Origin: DATAJX01 sp036261915
GTDB lineage: Bacteria > Pseudomonadota > Alphaproteobacteria > UBA2136 > UBA6156
Direction of reading: 5' to 3'
Assembly (NCBI GenBank): GCA_036261915.1
Contig: DATAJX010000004.1
Location: forward strand, 62,001-126,000
DNA length: 64,000 bases
Shown: positions 25,735 to 35,469 of the stretch, one piece after another
Layout: each line of letters begins with the position of its first letter
Numbering within the stretch: position 1 is the stretch's first letter
The notes under the pieces: generated by a model
Databases searched by the model: none
Told to the model about the DNA's origin: nothing
What the model saw: only the letters and a program-made list of their open reading frames with translations
Translations under genes and position numbers: made by a program

Positions 25735-25816
25735 AAGGGCAAACTTTCACGCCAATCTGCTTGCGTCAATAACAACTACGCGCCACAAACGCTGCAAACA
25801 AATAAAGAACCTAAAA

Positions 25817-26938
<1,122 letters not shown>

Positions 26939-26959
26939 TTATCGGTATAGGGCAGGGGC

Positions 26960-27610
26960 ATGCCCGATTTAAAAAACCGCCGCCTCAACACCACCGCCCA
27001 ACGCGGCCGGCTGACCGATGCCGAAAAACGGCGGCTCGAAGATGCGCTGCCCCAATATCAGGTGAACGAAGCCTTCTTTAAAAACCCGCCGCAAAACCTC
27101 GAGGTCGAACTCGGCATGGGCAATGGCCTCGCCCTGCTCGAGCGCGCCAAGGCCGCACCCGAACGCCATTTCCTCGGCTGCGAACTCTACCAGGCCGGTA
27201 TCGCCACCTGCCTCTATCATATAGGTCAAAATGATGAAGGCTTTCAAAATGTCAGCCTCGACAACGGCGACGCCCGCGACCTGCTGGCCGCCCTGCCCAA
27301 AGGCAGCGCCAATCGCGTGCTGCTGCCTCACCCCGACCCCTGGCCCAAGGCGCGCCACCACAAGCGCCGCCTGCTGCAGGCCGATTTCCTCGATGCGGTG
27401 AACCGCGTGCTCGAACCGGGCGGCGAATTCTGGGTCATCACCGACTGGCCCGACTACGCCGACCACTCGCTCGAAATATTAAAAATACATGATGTTTTTA
27501 AGGCAAAGGTCGTACCGGCGCCCGCCTGGTGGGTCGAAACGAAATACCAGCAAAAGGCCCAAAAAGCGGGGCGGGGGAACACCTTCATCAAGGCTGTGGC
27601 CAAAGCTTAA
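26960..27610 (+). CDS. trmB: tRNA (guanine-N7-)-methyltransferase
   Basis: TrmB methylates G46 of tRNA at N7. The SAM motif is VELGMGNGLALLERA, and the family signature HPDPWPKARHHKRR is near residue 120. TKYQQKA near the end matches the TKxE-type region. Length is 216 residues. The signature has an extra His-Pro before DPWPK compared with the common FPDPWPK, a mild divergence. A TATAGG hexamer is eight bases before the ATG. The gene sits directly after metK. Confidence 0.92.
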   Translation: MPDLKNRRLNTTAQRGRLTDAEKRRLEDALPQYQVNEAFFKNPPQNLEVELGMGNGLALLERAKAAPERHFLGCELYQAGIATCLYHIGQNDEGFQNVSLDNGDARDLLAALPKGSANRVLLPHPDPWPKARHHKRRLLQADFLDAVNRVLEPGGEFWVITDWPDYADHSLEILKIHDVFKAKVVPAPAWWVETKYQQKAQKAGRGNTFIKAVAKA

Positions 27611-27714
27611 AGGGGGTTGCCAACCTCCCGGCCCCGCCGTATAACCCGCCCAACGCCATCCACGTTAGGAAGGGCCACTTCAAAAATCAAACCCGCGCGA
27701 ATAGGAAATCGCCG

Positions 27715-27734
27715 GCCCTTCGAGGGCTGCTTTT
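27715..27734 (+). terminator. Short hairpin in the rimP leader (possible attenuator)
   Basis: GCCCT-TCG-AGGGC followed by TGCTTTTC lies between trmB and rimP. The five-pair stem is weak, so it may be a leaky terminator or attenuator. Confidence 0.4.
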
Positions 27735-27767
27735 CGTTCACACTGGTCTGGTAAGCAAAGGATAGTA

Positions 27768-28334
27768 ATGAGTACACCGATAGACGTCACGATCAACCAG
27801 ATGGCCCTCGAGGCCTGCGAGGCATTGGGCCTTAGCCTGGTGCAGGCCCGCCTGGGCGGCGATTCGCGCAACCTCACCCTCAAGGTGCTGGTCGAGCGGC
27901 CCGACGGCTCCAGCCCCACGCTGGAAGAATGCACCAAGGTCAGCCGCACCATGGGCACCCAGCTCGACGTGGCCGAAACCATCAAAAGCCGCTACCACCT
28001 CGAGGTCGGCACCCCCGGGCTTGATAGGCCGCTGGTCAAACCGGCCGATTTCAAGCGTTTTGTCGGCCGCCAGACCAAGCTGCAGTTCAGCAGCAAGCAG
28101 CTTATCGGCAACGGTGCGCAGGCGTCCGAATACCTGCCCGGCGTCACCGGCGTGCTCACCGGCGCCACCGATACCGACATCGAAATGGCCATCAAGCACC
28201 CCACCTGCACCATCCGCGTCAAGTACGCCGACCTGCGCTATGCGCACTTGGTCCCGTCCGACGCCGAGCTGGCCATGGTGATGAAGGGCGAACGCTTGCC
28301 CGGCCAGGTCGGCACCGTCGAACACCACAGTTAA
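27768..28334 (+). CDS. rimP: Ribosome maturation factor RimP
   Basis: RimP assists 30S subunit assembly. The 188-residue protein shows the family core: ALGLSLVQARLGGDSRNLTL, then LEECTKVSRTMGTQLD, then YHLEVGTPGLDRPL, which is the strongest signature. An AAAGGATA ribosome site is four bases before the ATG. It heads the rimP-nusA run as in most bacteria. Confidence 0.93.
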   Translation: MSTPIDVTINQMALEACEALGLSLVQARLGGDSRNLTLKVLVERPDGSSPTLEECTKVSRTMGTQLDVAETIKSRYHLEVGTPGLDRPLVKPADFKRFVGRQTKLQFSSKQLIGNGAQASEYLPGVTGVLTGATDTDIEMAIKHPTCTIRVKYADLRYAHLVPSDAELAMVMKGERLPGQVGTVEHHS

Positions 28335-28367
28335 CAGTTTAACTATTAAAAAAGAGGAGAACATCAA

Positions 28368-30068
28368 ATGGGTATCGAATACATCCAGATCGCCGAGGCC
28401 ATCGCCCGCGAAAAGGACATCGAAAAAGAGCAGGTGCTCGAAGTGATGGAACAGGCCATCCAAAGCGCCGCCCGCAAAAAGCTGGCTGCCGAACTCAACC
28501 TGCAACCGCTCGACCTGCTGGTGCAGGGCCACATCGACCGCGCCACCGGCGACGTGTCCATCAAGCGCCTCACCCGCGTGGTGCAAATGGTGCTCGAGCC
28601 CACCAGCCCCGAAGAATCCCGCGCCGCTGCGCGCGAAGGCCGCGAGCCCGAAATGCGCCCCGCTGCCGATAAAAAGGGCTACCCGCTGAAGAGCAACCCC
28701 AGCCAGATCCTGCTGTCCGAGGCTCAAAAATCCAACCCCGCCATCACCATCGGCGAGTTCATCACCGAAGACCTGCCCCTGCGCTATTTCGACGGCCGCG
28801 TGGCCGCCCAGGCCGCCAAGCAGGTCATCTTCCAGAAGGTGAAGGACGTCGAGCGCGCCAAGGAACTCGAAGAATATAAAGACCGCGTCGGCCAGATCAT
28901 TGCCGGTATCGTCAAACGCGTCGACTTCAACGGCGCCTGGATCGACATGGGCCGCGCCGAAGCCTGGCTCCCGAAGGACGAGATCATCCAGCGCGAAAGC
29001 TTCAAGCAGAACGATCGCGTGCGTGCCTACATCTACAAGGTTGCCCCGCAACCCCGCGGCCCGCAGATCTTCGTCAGCCGCACCCACCCGCAGTTCCTGG
29101 TCGAACTGTTCAAGGAGCAGGTGCCCGAGATCGCCAACGGCACCATCGAAGTCATGGGCGCCGCGCGCGACCCCGGCTTCCGGGCCAAAATTGCGGTCAA
29201 GAGCTTCGACCGCAATCTCGACCCGGTCGGCGCCTGCGTCGGTATCCGCGGCGTGCGCGTGCAGGCTGTTACTACCGAACTGCAAGGCGAACGCGTCGAC
29301 ATCATCCAGTGGTCGCCCAACGCCGCCGAGTTCCTGGTGCGCGCCATGCAACCGGCGCAAGTCGCCAAGGTCGTGCTCGACGAAGACGATAACCGCATCG
29401 AAGTCGTGGTGCCCGAAGACAATCTGAGCCTCGCCATCGGCCGCCGCGGCCAGAACGTGCGCCTCGCCAGCATCCTCACCGGCTGGGATATCGACGTGAT
29501 GACCGAAGCCGAAGAAGCCGAGCGCCGCACGCAAGAATACCAGGCCCTCAGCCAAAACTTGATGCAGAACCTCGACGTCGACGACGTTCTGGCCCGCCTG
29601 CTCATCACCGAAGGCTTCCGTACCGCCGACGACCTGCTCAAGGTCACGCCCGAAGAGATCGCGCAGATCGAAGGCCTCAGCGCCGAAGTCGCCACCGAGC
29701 TGCAGGCCCGCGCGCAAGCCGCCATCACCGCGGCGGCCGAAAAGCTGGCCAAGCTGGGTGTCACCGAAGAGCTGAAGAACATGAACGGCATGACCGCCGA
29801 CCTGGTGCTGATGCTGGGCGAAAAGGGCGTCAAAACCCTCGACGACCTGGGTGACTTGGCCACCGACGAACTGCAGGAAATGCTGCCGCAGGGCCTGCTG
29901 AACGAAAAGCAGGCGCAGCGCCTCATCATGGCCGCCCGCCAGCACTGGTTCACCGACCCCGATGCCGAGGAAGAAGCCGAAGTGAGCGCCGAAGAAGCCA
30001 AGCTGGCCGAAAAGCGCAGCAAGGAAAACGCGGCCAAAATCAAAAAAGCCGCCCAGGCCAACGCCTAA
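28368..30068 (+). CDS. nusA: Transcription termination/antitermination protein NusA
   Basis: NusA binds RNA polymerase and nascent RNA to control pausing and termination. The 566-residue protein has the N-terminal polymerase-binding domain (1-130) and an S1 domain (about 135-200). Two KH domains follow, including VGACVGIRGVRVQA and LAIGRRGQNVRLAS. Two C-terminal helix-hairpin-helix/acidic repeats lie after residue 370, as in Proteobacteria. An AGAGGAGA ribosome site precedes the ATG. A strong terminator after the gene separates it from infB, and no ylxR-like gene lies between. Confidence 0.97.
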   Translation: MGIEYIQIAEAIAREKDIEKEQVLEVMEQAIQSAARKKLAAELNLQPLDLLVQGHIDRATGDVSIKRLTRVVQMVLEPTSPEESRAAAREGREPEMRPAADKKGYPLKSNPSQILLSEAQKSNPAITIGEFITEDLPLRYFDGRVAAQAAKQVIFQKVKDVERAKELEEYKDRVGQIIAGIVKRVDFNGAWIDMGRAEAWLPKDEIIQRESFKQNDRVRAYIYKVAPQPRGPQIFVSRTHPQFLVELFKEQVPEIANGTIEVMGAARDPGFRAKIAVKSFDRNLDPVGACVGIRGVRVQAVTTELQGERVDIIQWSPNAAEFLVRAMQPAQVAKVVLDEDDNRIEVVVPEDNLSLAIGRRGQNVRLASILTGWDIDVMTEAEEAERRTQEYQALSQNLMQNLDVDDVLARLLITEGFRTADDLLKVTPEEIAQIEGLSAEVATELQARAQAAITAAAEKLAKLGVTEELKNMNGMTADLVLMLGEKGVKTLDDLGDLATDELQEMLPQGLLNEKQAQRLIMAARQHWFTDPDAEEEAEVSAEEAKLAEKRSKENAAKIKKAAQANA

Positions 30069-30089
30069 CCCCCGGCTGGCCGAAATCAA

Positions 30090-30119
30090 CCGCCCACAGG
30101 CCTTCTGTGGGCGGTTTTT
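30090..30119 (+). terminator. Intrinsic terminator between nusA and infB
   Basis: CCGCCCACAG-GCCTT-CTGTGGGCGG-TTTTT is a perfect ten-pair stem with a T run. A TTG in frame with infB at 30121 lies just beyond it and is therefore not a start. Confidence 0.92.
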
Positions 30120-30156
30120 CTTGACAATCCGCGCCCTCAGGGGCAAAAGCACCCCA

Positions 30157-32661
30157 ATGGCCGAAGACACCACAAACAAACCCAAGGGAACCCTCAGCAT
30201 CGGGGGCACATTAGGCGCAAACAGTAGCGGCGCGGCCCGCCCCGGCAGCGTGGCGGTCGAAGTCCGCAAACGCCGGTTCGATTCGCCCAATCCCATGGCC
30301 AACAAGGCCGGCACCGTGCAGGCCCCTGCCGAGCGCGGCCAGCGCCTGGCCGACATCGAGGCCCGCCGCCGCAGCGAAGCCCTGCAGAACGCGCAAACGC
30401 AAACCAGCAGCAACCCGCACGAAGAAGCCCTGCGCCGCGCCGCCCAATTGCAGGAAGAGCACGTCAAAAATTCCACCGAACGCGCCAAGCGCCAGTCCGA
30501 ACTCGACGCCGAGCAAAAAGCGGCGGCAGCCGCGGCGGCCGAAGCCCGCAATAACCGTGCGGGCAGCGGCAGCGGCGGCGTGCAAAGCGGCACGCTGGCC
30601 AGTGCCGGCGGCCATCGCGCGGTCGATAGCCGCGATTTCTCCCGCAAGCCCATCACGGTCGAAGAAGCCCGCCGCGGCGCCGGCAGCAACGCCCCGGGCA
30701 AGCCCCAGCAGCGCGACCTCGCCAGCAAGCGCGGCCGCAATGCCTATCTCGAAGATCTCGAAGCCCGCAACCGCGGCACCGGCGGCAACCGCCGCCGTGG
30801 CGGTCGCGGCGGGCGCGACGAAGCCACCGGCCCGGCCCAAACGCAGGAAAAGATATTCCGCGACGTCGAGATCCCCGAATTCATCACGGTGGGCGAACTC
30901 GCCAGCCGCATGTCCGAAAAGAGCGCCGACCTCGTCAAAAAATTGATGATGATGGGCGAAATGGTCACCGTGAACCAAACCATCGATCAAGCCACCGCCG
31001 AGCTCATCGTCACCGAATTCGGCCACCGCCCCAAAGTGGTCGCGGCCCAAAACATCGAAGCCGACCTGATGGAAGCCGACGACAGCGCCGAGCAACTCAT
31101 CACCCGCGCGCCCATCGTCACCATCATGGGCCACGTCGACCACGGTAAAACCACGCTGCTCGATACCCTGCGCAAAACCGCCGTGGTCAAGGGCGAGGCC
31201 GGCGGCATCACCCAGCACATCGGCGCGTATCAAATCACCGCACCCAGCGGCCGCATCATCACGTTCCTCGATACCCCCGGCCACGCCGCCTTCACCGCCA
31301 TGCGCGCGCGCGGCGCCAAGGTCACCGACATCGTCATCCTGGTGGTCGCCGCCGACGACAGCGTCATGCCGCAAACGGTCGAAGCCATCCAGCACGCCCG
31401 CGCCGCCGGTGTGCCCATCGTGGTGGCGCTCAACAAAATTGATAAACCCGGCGCCAACCCGCAAAAGGTGAAGAACGACCTCTTGGCGCACGACGTCGTC
31501 ATCGAAGAATTCGGCGGCCAGGTGCCCTGCGTGCCGGTCTCCGGCCTCACCGGCAAGGGCCTGCCCGAGCTCGAAGAGATCGTGCTGCTGCAAGCCGACG
31601 TGCTCGACCTCAAGGCCAACCCCAACCGCCGCGCCGACGGTGCGGTGGTCGAAGCCAAGCTCGATAAAGGCCGCGGCTCCGTCGCCACCGTCATCGTGCA
31701 GCGCGGCACCCTGCGCACCGGCGATATCGTCGTGGCGGGCGCCGTCTGGGGCCGCGTGCGCGCGCTGGTGAATGACCACGGCAAAACGGTCAAGGAAGCC
31801 ACCCCCAGCATGCCGGTCGAGATCCTCGGCATCAACGGCGTGCCTGCGGCGGGCGATAACTTCATAGTGGCCGAAAACGAACGTGCGGCCAAAGAAGCCG
31901 CCAGCGCCCGCGAGCACCAGCAACGCGAACGCGACCAGGCCGCCCGCAAGATGACGCTCGAAAACCTCATGGAAAAGATGAGCACCGAGGGTAGGCAAGA
32001 ACTCAACCTCATCATCAAGGCCGACGTGCAAGGCTCGGTCGAAGCCATTGCCTACGCATTGGGTCAACTCAACGACGACCAGCAGCAGGTGAAGGTCAAG
32101 GTCATCTCCGGCGGCGTCGGCGTCATCACCGAAAACGACGTCAACCTTGCCGTCACGGCGGGCGCCCTGTGCATCGGCTTCAACGTCCGTGCCGACGCCA
32201 CGGCGCGCCAGGTGGCCGAGCAGGCGGGCATCGAGATCCGTTACTACGACATCATCTATAAGCTGGTGGATGATATTAAAGCCGCCATGTCCGGCCTGCT
32301 GGCCCCCAGCGTGGTCGAAGAGGTTTCCGGCACCGCCGAGATCCGCGCGCTGTTCAAGTTCGAGAAGATCCGCATCGCGGGCTGCATGGTCACGTCGGGC
32401 AAGATTGTGCGCAACAGCAAGGTGCGCCTCATCCGCGACGGCAAGGTCATCTACACCGGCGAACTCGCCACCCTCAAGCGGAACAAAGACGACGCGAAGG
32501 AAGTGGCGTCCGGTTACGAGTGCGGCATGACCTTCAGCAACTACACCGACTTCGCCGAAGGCGACACGGTCGAGGCCTTCACCATGCGCGAGATCAAGCG
32601 CACGATCGACGACCTCAAAAACGTCGCCGCCAAACAGGCCCCGGCCCAACCCACCGCCTAA
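30157..32661 (+). CDS. infB: Translation initiation factor IF-2
   Basis: IF-2 is the GTPase that places initiator tRNA on the ribosome. The N-terminal 250 residues are low-complexity and charged, as in proteobacterial IF-2. G1 is GHVDHGKTTLLDTLR, G3 DTPGHAAF and G4 NKID, followed by domains II-IV. Length is 834 residues. ATG 30157 is preferred over a TTG at 30121 because the latter is in the T run of the upstream terminator. Confidence 0.97.
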   Translation: MAEDTTNKPKGTLSIGGTLGANSSGAARPGSVAVEVRKRRFDSPNPMANKAGTVQAPAERGQRLADIEARRRSEALQNAQTQTSSNPHEEALRRAAQLQEEHVKNSTERAKRQSELDAEQKAAAAAAAEARNNRAGSGSGGVQSGTLASAGGHRAVDSRDFSRKPITVEEARRGAGSNAPGKPQQRDLASKRGRNAYLEDLEARNRGTGGNRRRGGRGGRDEATGPAQTQEKIFRDVEIPEFITVGELASRMSEKSADLVKKLMMMGEMVTVNQTIDQATAELIVTEFGHRPKVVAAQNIEADLMEADDSAEQLITRAPIVTIMGHVDHGKTTLLDTLRKTAVVKGEAGGITQHIGAYQITAPSGRIITFLDTPGHAAFTAMRARGAKVTDIVILVVAADDSVMPQTVEAIQHARAAGVPIVVALNKIDKPGANPQKVKNDLLAHDVVIEEFGGQVPCVPVSGLTGKGLPELEEIVLLQADVLDLKANPNRRADGAVVEAKLDKGRGSVATVIVQRGTLRTGDIVVAGAVWGRVRALVNDHGKTVKEATPSMPVEILGINGVPAAGDNFIVAENERAAKEAASAREHQQRERDQAARKMTLENLMEKMSTEGRQELNLIIKADVQGSVEAIAYALGQLNDDQQQVKVKVISGGVGVITENDVNLAVTAGALCIGFNVRADATARQVAEQAGIEIRYYDIIYKLVDDIKAAMSGLLAPSVVEEVSGTAEIRALFKFEKIRIAGCMVTSGKIVRNSKVRLIRDGKVIYTGELATLKRNKDDAKEVASGYECGMTFSNYTDFAEGDTVEAFTMREIKRTIDDLKNVAAKQAPAQPTA

Positions 32662-32699
32662 ACCGCCGCCCTCCCGTCTATCGGGGGGGCAGGCATGTC

Positions 32700-32727
32700 T
32701 TGACATTACAATCGCTTGCCCCATATC
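32700..32727 (+). promoter_or_regulatory. Sigma-70-like promoter for the TPR gene
   Basis: TTGACA at 32700-32705 and CATATC at 32722-32727 are 16 bases apart. This gives the inserted TPR gene its own promoter after infB. Confidence 0.5.
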
Positions 32728-32796
32728 TGCGGCAACTTACGGGCATTTCGCCCAAGGGCCATCAAAATTTTCTCGCATCCACAGGGAGTTCTCCAT

Positions 32797-33984
32797 ATGC
32801 GAAACCTATCAATCACCGTCATTCTGGCGGGTATTTCATTTTTGTCTCCCTCCACTGCCTCGGCGCTCGAGTTTTCGCAGGCCTGGAAGGCCTGCTACAA
32901 TATGGCTGCCGATTTCGGCGATTACGAAATCGGCGCGTGTACCCAGATCATCACCAGCGGCAGGCTTAACGCGGTCAACCTGTCGGCGGCTTTCGGCAAT
33001 CGGGGTTTGGGCTACGCCAACAAAAAAGAGTACGACAAGGCGCTGGCCGATTATGCCAGGGCGATCAGCTTGAATGGTAAAAACTTCAAGAATTTCGCCA
33101 ATCGTGCCTACACGTACCGCATGCTCAAACGCTACGACGAATCGCTGGCCGATCTCAACCGGTCCGTCAAAATCAACCCGAAATATGCCTATGCGCACGA
33201 CAGTCTTGGCAATCTTTATGCCGAGATGCAAAAGTATCCCGAAGCTGTCGCCAGCTACGACAAGGCTCTCGAACTCCAACCTGGAAATGCCTATTATTGG
33301 GCCAATCGCGGTTGGGTTTATCTCAGGCAGTGGAATGATACGTTTCGCACTATCGAAGACAGAATCGAGGCGGTTGCCAAGGGTGGCCCCATCAAGGCCG
33401 ATACCGATCAGGCTTTCAGCGATTTTGCCGAAGCCCTGAAGTTGAAGCCCGACCACATCGGGGCGCTCAACGGCACTTGCTTCGCCAATATTCTGCGCAA
33501 GCTTTACGTTCCGGCTGCCGAGGCCTGCGGTAAGTCTATCGCGGTTAATCGCAACAACTCCTACCCTTGGCAATGGCGTGCTTATGCTTACCACAGGCAG
33601 GGCAATTTCACCCAGGCCATCAGCGATGCCGACGAGGCGCTCAAGCTCGCGCCAGCCAGCGATTCTATCTGGAACCTGCGTGGCAATGCCTACAAGGCCC
33701 GGGGGCAGGCTGGCGATAGCGCAAAAGCGATCGAGGACTATACGCAATCCCTCAAGCTCGATCCCAAAAGCGCTATCGTTTACCGCAACCGGGCCAACAC
33801 CTATCTCCAAATGAAAAACTATCCGGCCGCCATCGGCGACTTCACCAGTGCGCTGGAGCCGTCACCCGACTATCTCGAAGCCCTCACCGACCGGGCTCGG
33901 GCCTATAGCCTGATGGGCGATACCGAAAAGGCCGAGGCCGATGCCATCGCGGCAGCCAAACTCCGCGAAAAGCAGGCACTTTAG
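32797..33984 (+). CDS. Secreted TPR-repeat protein
   Basis: The 395-residue protein has a signal peptide (1-23, ending TASA) and about eight tetratricopeptide repeats. Examples are YDKALADYARAISLNGKN, YPEAVASYDKALELQPGN and YPAAIGDFTSALEPSPDY. The N-terminal mature part has two Cys (KACYNM and GACTQI) that may pair. TPRs mediate protein contacts, so a periplasmic scaffold is likely; the partner is unknown. GGGAG eight bases before ATG 32797 sets the start. It is inserted between infB and rbfA, which are normally neighbours, and is closed by a palindrome and terminator. Confidence 0.85.
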   Translation: MRNLSITVILAGISFLSPSTASALEFSQAWKACYNMAADFGDYEIGACTQIITSGRLNAVNLSAAFGNRGLGYANKKEYDKALADYARAISLNGKNFKNFANRAYTYRMLKRYDESLADLNRSVKINPKYAYAHDSLGNLYAEMQKYPEAVASYDKALELQPGNAYYWANRGWVYLRQWNDTFRTIEDRIEAVAKGGPIKADTDQAFSDFAEALKLKPDHIGALNGTCFANILRKLYVPAAEACGKSIAVNRNNSYPWQWRAYAYHRQGNFTQAISDADEALKLAPASDSIWNLRGNAYKARGQAGDSAKAIEDYTQSLKLDPKSAIVYRNRANTYLQMKNYPAAIGDFTSALEPSPDYLEALTDRARAYSLMGDTEKAEADAIAAAKLREKQAL

Positions 33985-33998
33985 GCTTTCACCATCTT

Positions 33999-34020
33999 CC
34001 CCGGCGGCATGCCGCCGGGG
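33999..34020. repeat. Perfect 22-bp palindrome
   Basis: CCCCGGCGGCATGCCGCCGG plus GG reads the same on both strands. It follows the TPR gene stop by 15 bases and has no T run; it could be a hairpin or a dyad-symmetric binding site. Confidence 0.6.
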
Positions 34021-34034
34021 CCCTGAATAATCGT

Positions 34035-34067
34035 AAAATGGCGCCGGGTCCTCCCGGCGCCATTTTT
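34035..34067 (+). terminator. Strong intrinsic terminator before rbfA
   Basis: AAAATGGCGCCGGG-TCCT-CCCGGCGCCATTTT is a 14-pair stem ending in a T run. It isolates the TPR gene from rbfA. Confidence 0.92.
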
Positions 34068-34104
34068 CTTGTTCCCAAGGCTTTTTTGTGCCAGCAAGTA
34101 ACCC

Positions 34105-34422
34105 ATGAAAGCCATGTCCCAACGCGCCTCCCGTGTCGCCGAAGAAGTCCGGCACGTGGTCGCCATGGCGCTGCTGCGCGGCGATATCCCCACCACCCTG
34201 CCCACCCGCGCGCTCACGGTGGTCGATGTCTGGATCTCGGCCGACCTGCGCCTGGCCCGGGTCTTCATCCAAGTGCCCGCCGACGCCGACGAAACCGCGT
34301 TCATCGAAGCCGCCAACGAGCAGCTTTCCAAACCCATGCGCAAGGTGCTGGCCACGCAGGCGGCGCTCAAAAGCACTCCGGCCATCGAGTTCTATTCCGC
34401 CGAAACCCAGATCGTCCGCTAA
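34105..34422 (+). CDS. rbfA: Ribosome-binding factor A
   Basis: RbfA aids late 30S maturation and cold adaptation. The 105-residue protein shows RASRVAEEVRHVVAMALLRG at the N-terminus and the KH-like core VVDVWISADLRLARVFI. It is short but within the family range. A second in-frame ATG at 34114 is an equally possible start. Three bases separate it from truB. Confidence 0.9.
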   Translation: MKAMSQRASRVAEEVRHVVAMALLRGDIPTTLPTRALTVVDVWISADLRLARVFIQVPADADETAFIEAANEQLSKPMRKVLATQAALKSTPAIEFYSAETQIVR

Positions 34423-34425
34423 GCC

Positions 34426-35130
34426 ATGGATGGCTTCCTCATCATCAACAAGCCCGCCGGGCCCACCAGCGCCGACGTCACCAACCGGCTCAAGTTCCTG
34501 CTGCCTAAAATAAATGGTAAAAAGCCCAAAATAGGCCACGGCGGTACGCTCGACCCCCTCGCCACCGGCCTGCTGCCCATCGGCATCGGTCGCGCCACCA
34601 AACAGCTGCAGGCGCTGCTCGACGGCCCCAAAACCTACATTTTCACTGTCACTTTCGGCACCCAAACCACCACCGACGACACCGAAGGCCCCGCCATCGC
34701 CACCTCCGATATCCGCCCCACAACCGGGCAGATTCAGGCCATCCTGCCCCAATTCACCGGCTCCATCGAGCAAACGCCCCCGGCCTTTTCGGCCCTCAAA
34801 ATCGAGGGCCAGCGCGCCTACGACGTCGCCCGCAGTGGCCAAAAGGTCGAATTGCCCGCCCGCCCGGTCACCATCCATAGCTTCAAAATGCTTGAAAATA
34901 CGCCCGAAACCGCCACTTTCGAAGCTCACGTCAGCAAAGGCACCTATGTCCGCAGCCTGGCGCGTGATATCGCACTGGCCCTCGACACGGTCGGCCACGT
35001 CAGTCGGCTGGAGCGGACCGCCCACGGCCCGTTTACCCTGCAACATGCGGTAACGCTTGACAAAATCCGCGAAACCGCCGATATCACGGCCAACCTTCTG
35101 CCGCTGGACGCTGACCTGGCCAGAAGTTGA
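34426..35130 (+). CDS. truB: tRNA pseudouridine(55) synthase, short form
   Basis: TruB makes pseudouridine 55 in the tRNA T-arm. FLIINKPAGPTSADV is the usual N-terminus. Catalytic Asp43 lies in GGTLDPLATGLLP. Later blocks TQTTTDDTEG and KGTYVRSLARDIA are also family marks. At 234 residues it is much shorter than most TruB proteins (about 300) and lacks the C-terminal PUA-like extension. The frame ends cleanly, so this looks like a compact form rather than a truncation. Confidence 0.93.
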   Translation: MDGFLIINKPAGPTSADVTNRLKFLLPKINGKKPKIGHGGTLDPLATGLLPIGIGRATKQLQALLDGPKTYIFTVTFGTQTTTDDTEGPAIATSDIRPTTGQIQAILPQFTGSIEQTPPAFSALKIEGQRAYDVARSGQKVELPARPVTIHSFKMLENTPETATFEAHVSKGTYVRSLARDIALALDTVGHVSRLERTAHGPFTLQHAVTLDKIRETADITANLLPLDADLARS

Positions 35131-35161
35131 CCGACGTCAGCGTGAAAAGGGAGTAAAGTCC

Positions 35162-35431
35162 ATGACCATCACCGCCAAGCGCAAAGCCGAGCTCATCAAG
35201 CAATTCGCCCGTGCCGAAAACGACACCGGCAGCCCCGAAGTGCAAGTCGCCGTGCTGTCCGAGCGCATCAAAAACCTCACCGAACACTTCAAAACCCACA
35301 AGCAGGATACCCACAGCCGCCGCGGCCTCATGATGCTGGTCAGCACCCGCCGTGGCCTGCTCGACTACCTCAAAAAGATCGAAGCCCCCCGCTACCAGGC
35401 GCTCATCGAAAAACTGGGCCTGCGCAAGTAA
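35162..35431 (+). CDS. rpsO: 30S ribosomal protein S15
   Basis: S15 binds 16S rRNA early in 30S assembly. The 89-residue length is exact for the family, with signatures DTGSPEVQVAVLSERIKNL, HFKTHKQDTHSRRGLMMLV and RRGLLDYLKK. A ribosome site (AAAAGGGAG) lies upstream. It follows truB by about 30 bases and ends at a terminator. pnp, its usual downstream neighbour, is about 25 kb away. Confidence 0.98.
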   Translation: MTITAKRKAELIKQFARAENDTGSPEVQVAVLSERIKNLTEHFKTHKQDTHSRRGLMMLVSTRRGLLDYLKKIEAPRYQALIEKLGLRK

Positions 35432-35447
35432 CCGCAGCCGCAAAAAA

Positions 35448-35468
35448 GGCCCCGCAAGGGGCCTTTTT
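35448..35468. terminator. Intrinsic terminator after rpsO
   Basis: GGCCCC-GCAA-GGGGCC-TTTTT, with six A on the other side. It can also serve the minus-strand gene ending at 35470. Confidence 0.9.
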
Positions 35469-35469
35469 A

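Noticed and set aside
30121..30123. TTG start for infB
   Set aside because: It lies just after the T run of a strong terminator; ATG 30157 gives the normal IF-2 N-terminus.
27738..30740. A 1000-codon open frame on the minus strand across rimP, nusA and infB, and similar long frames opposite pnp, infB and gdh
   Set aside because: They lie exactly opposite well-identified genes, have His/Gly/Ala-rich low-complexity translations and no family motif. High G+C makes such antisense frames common.
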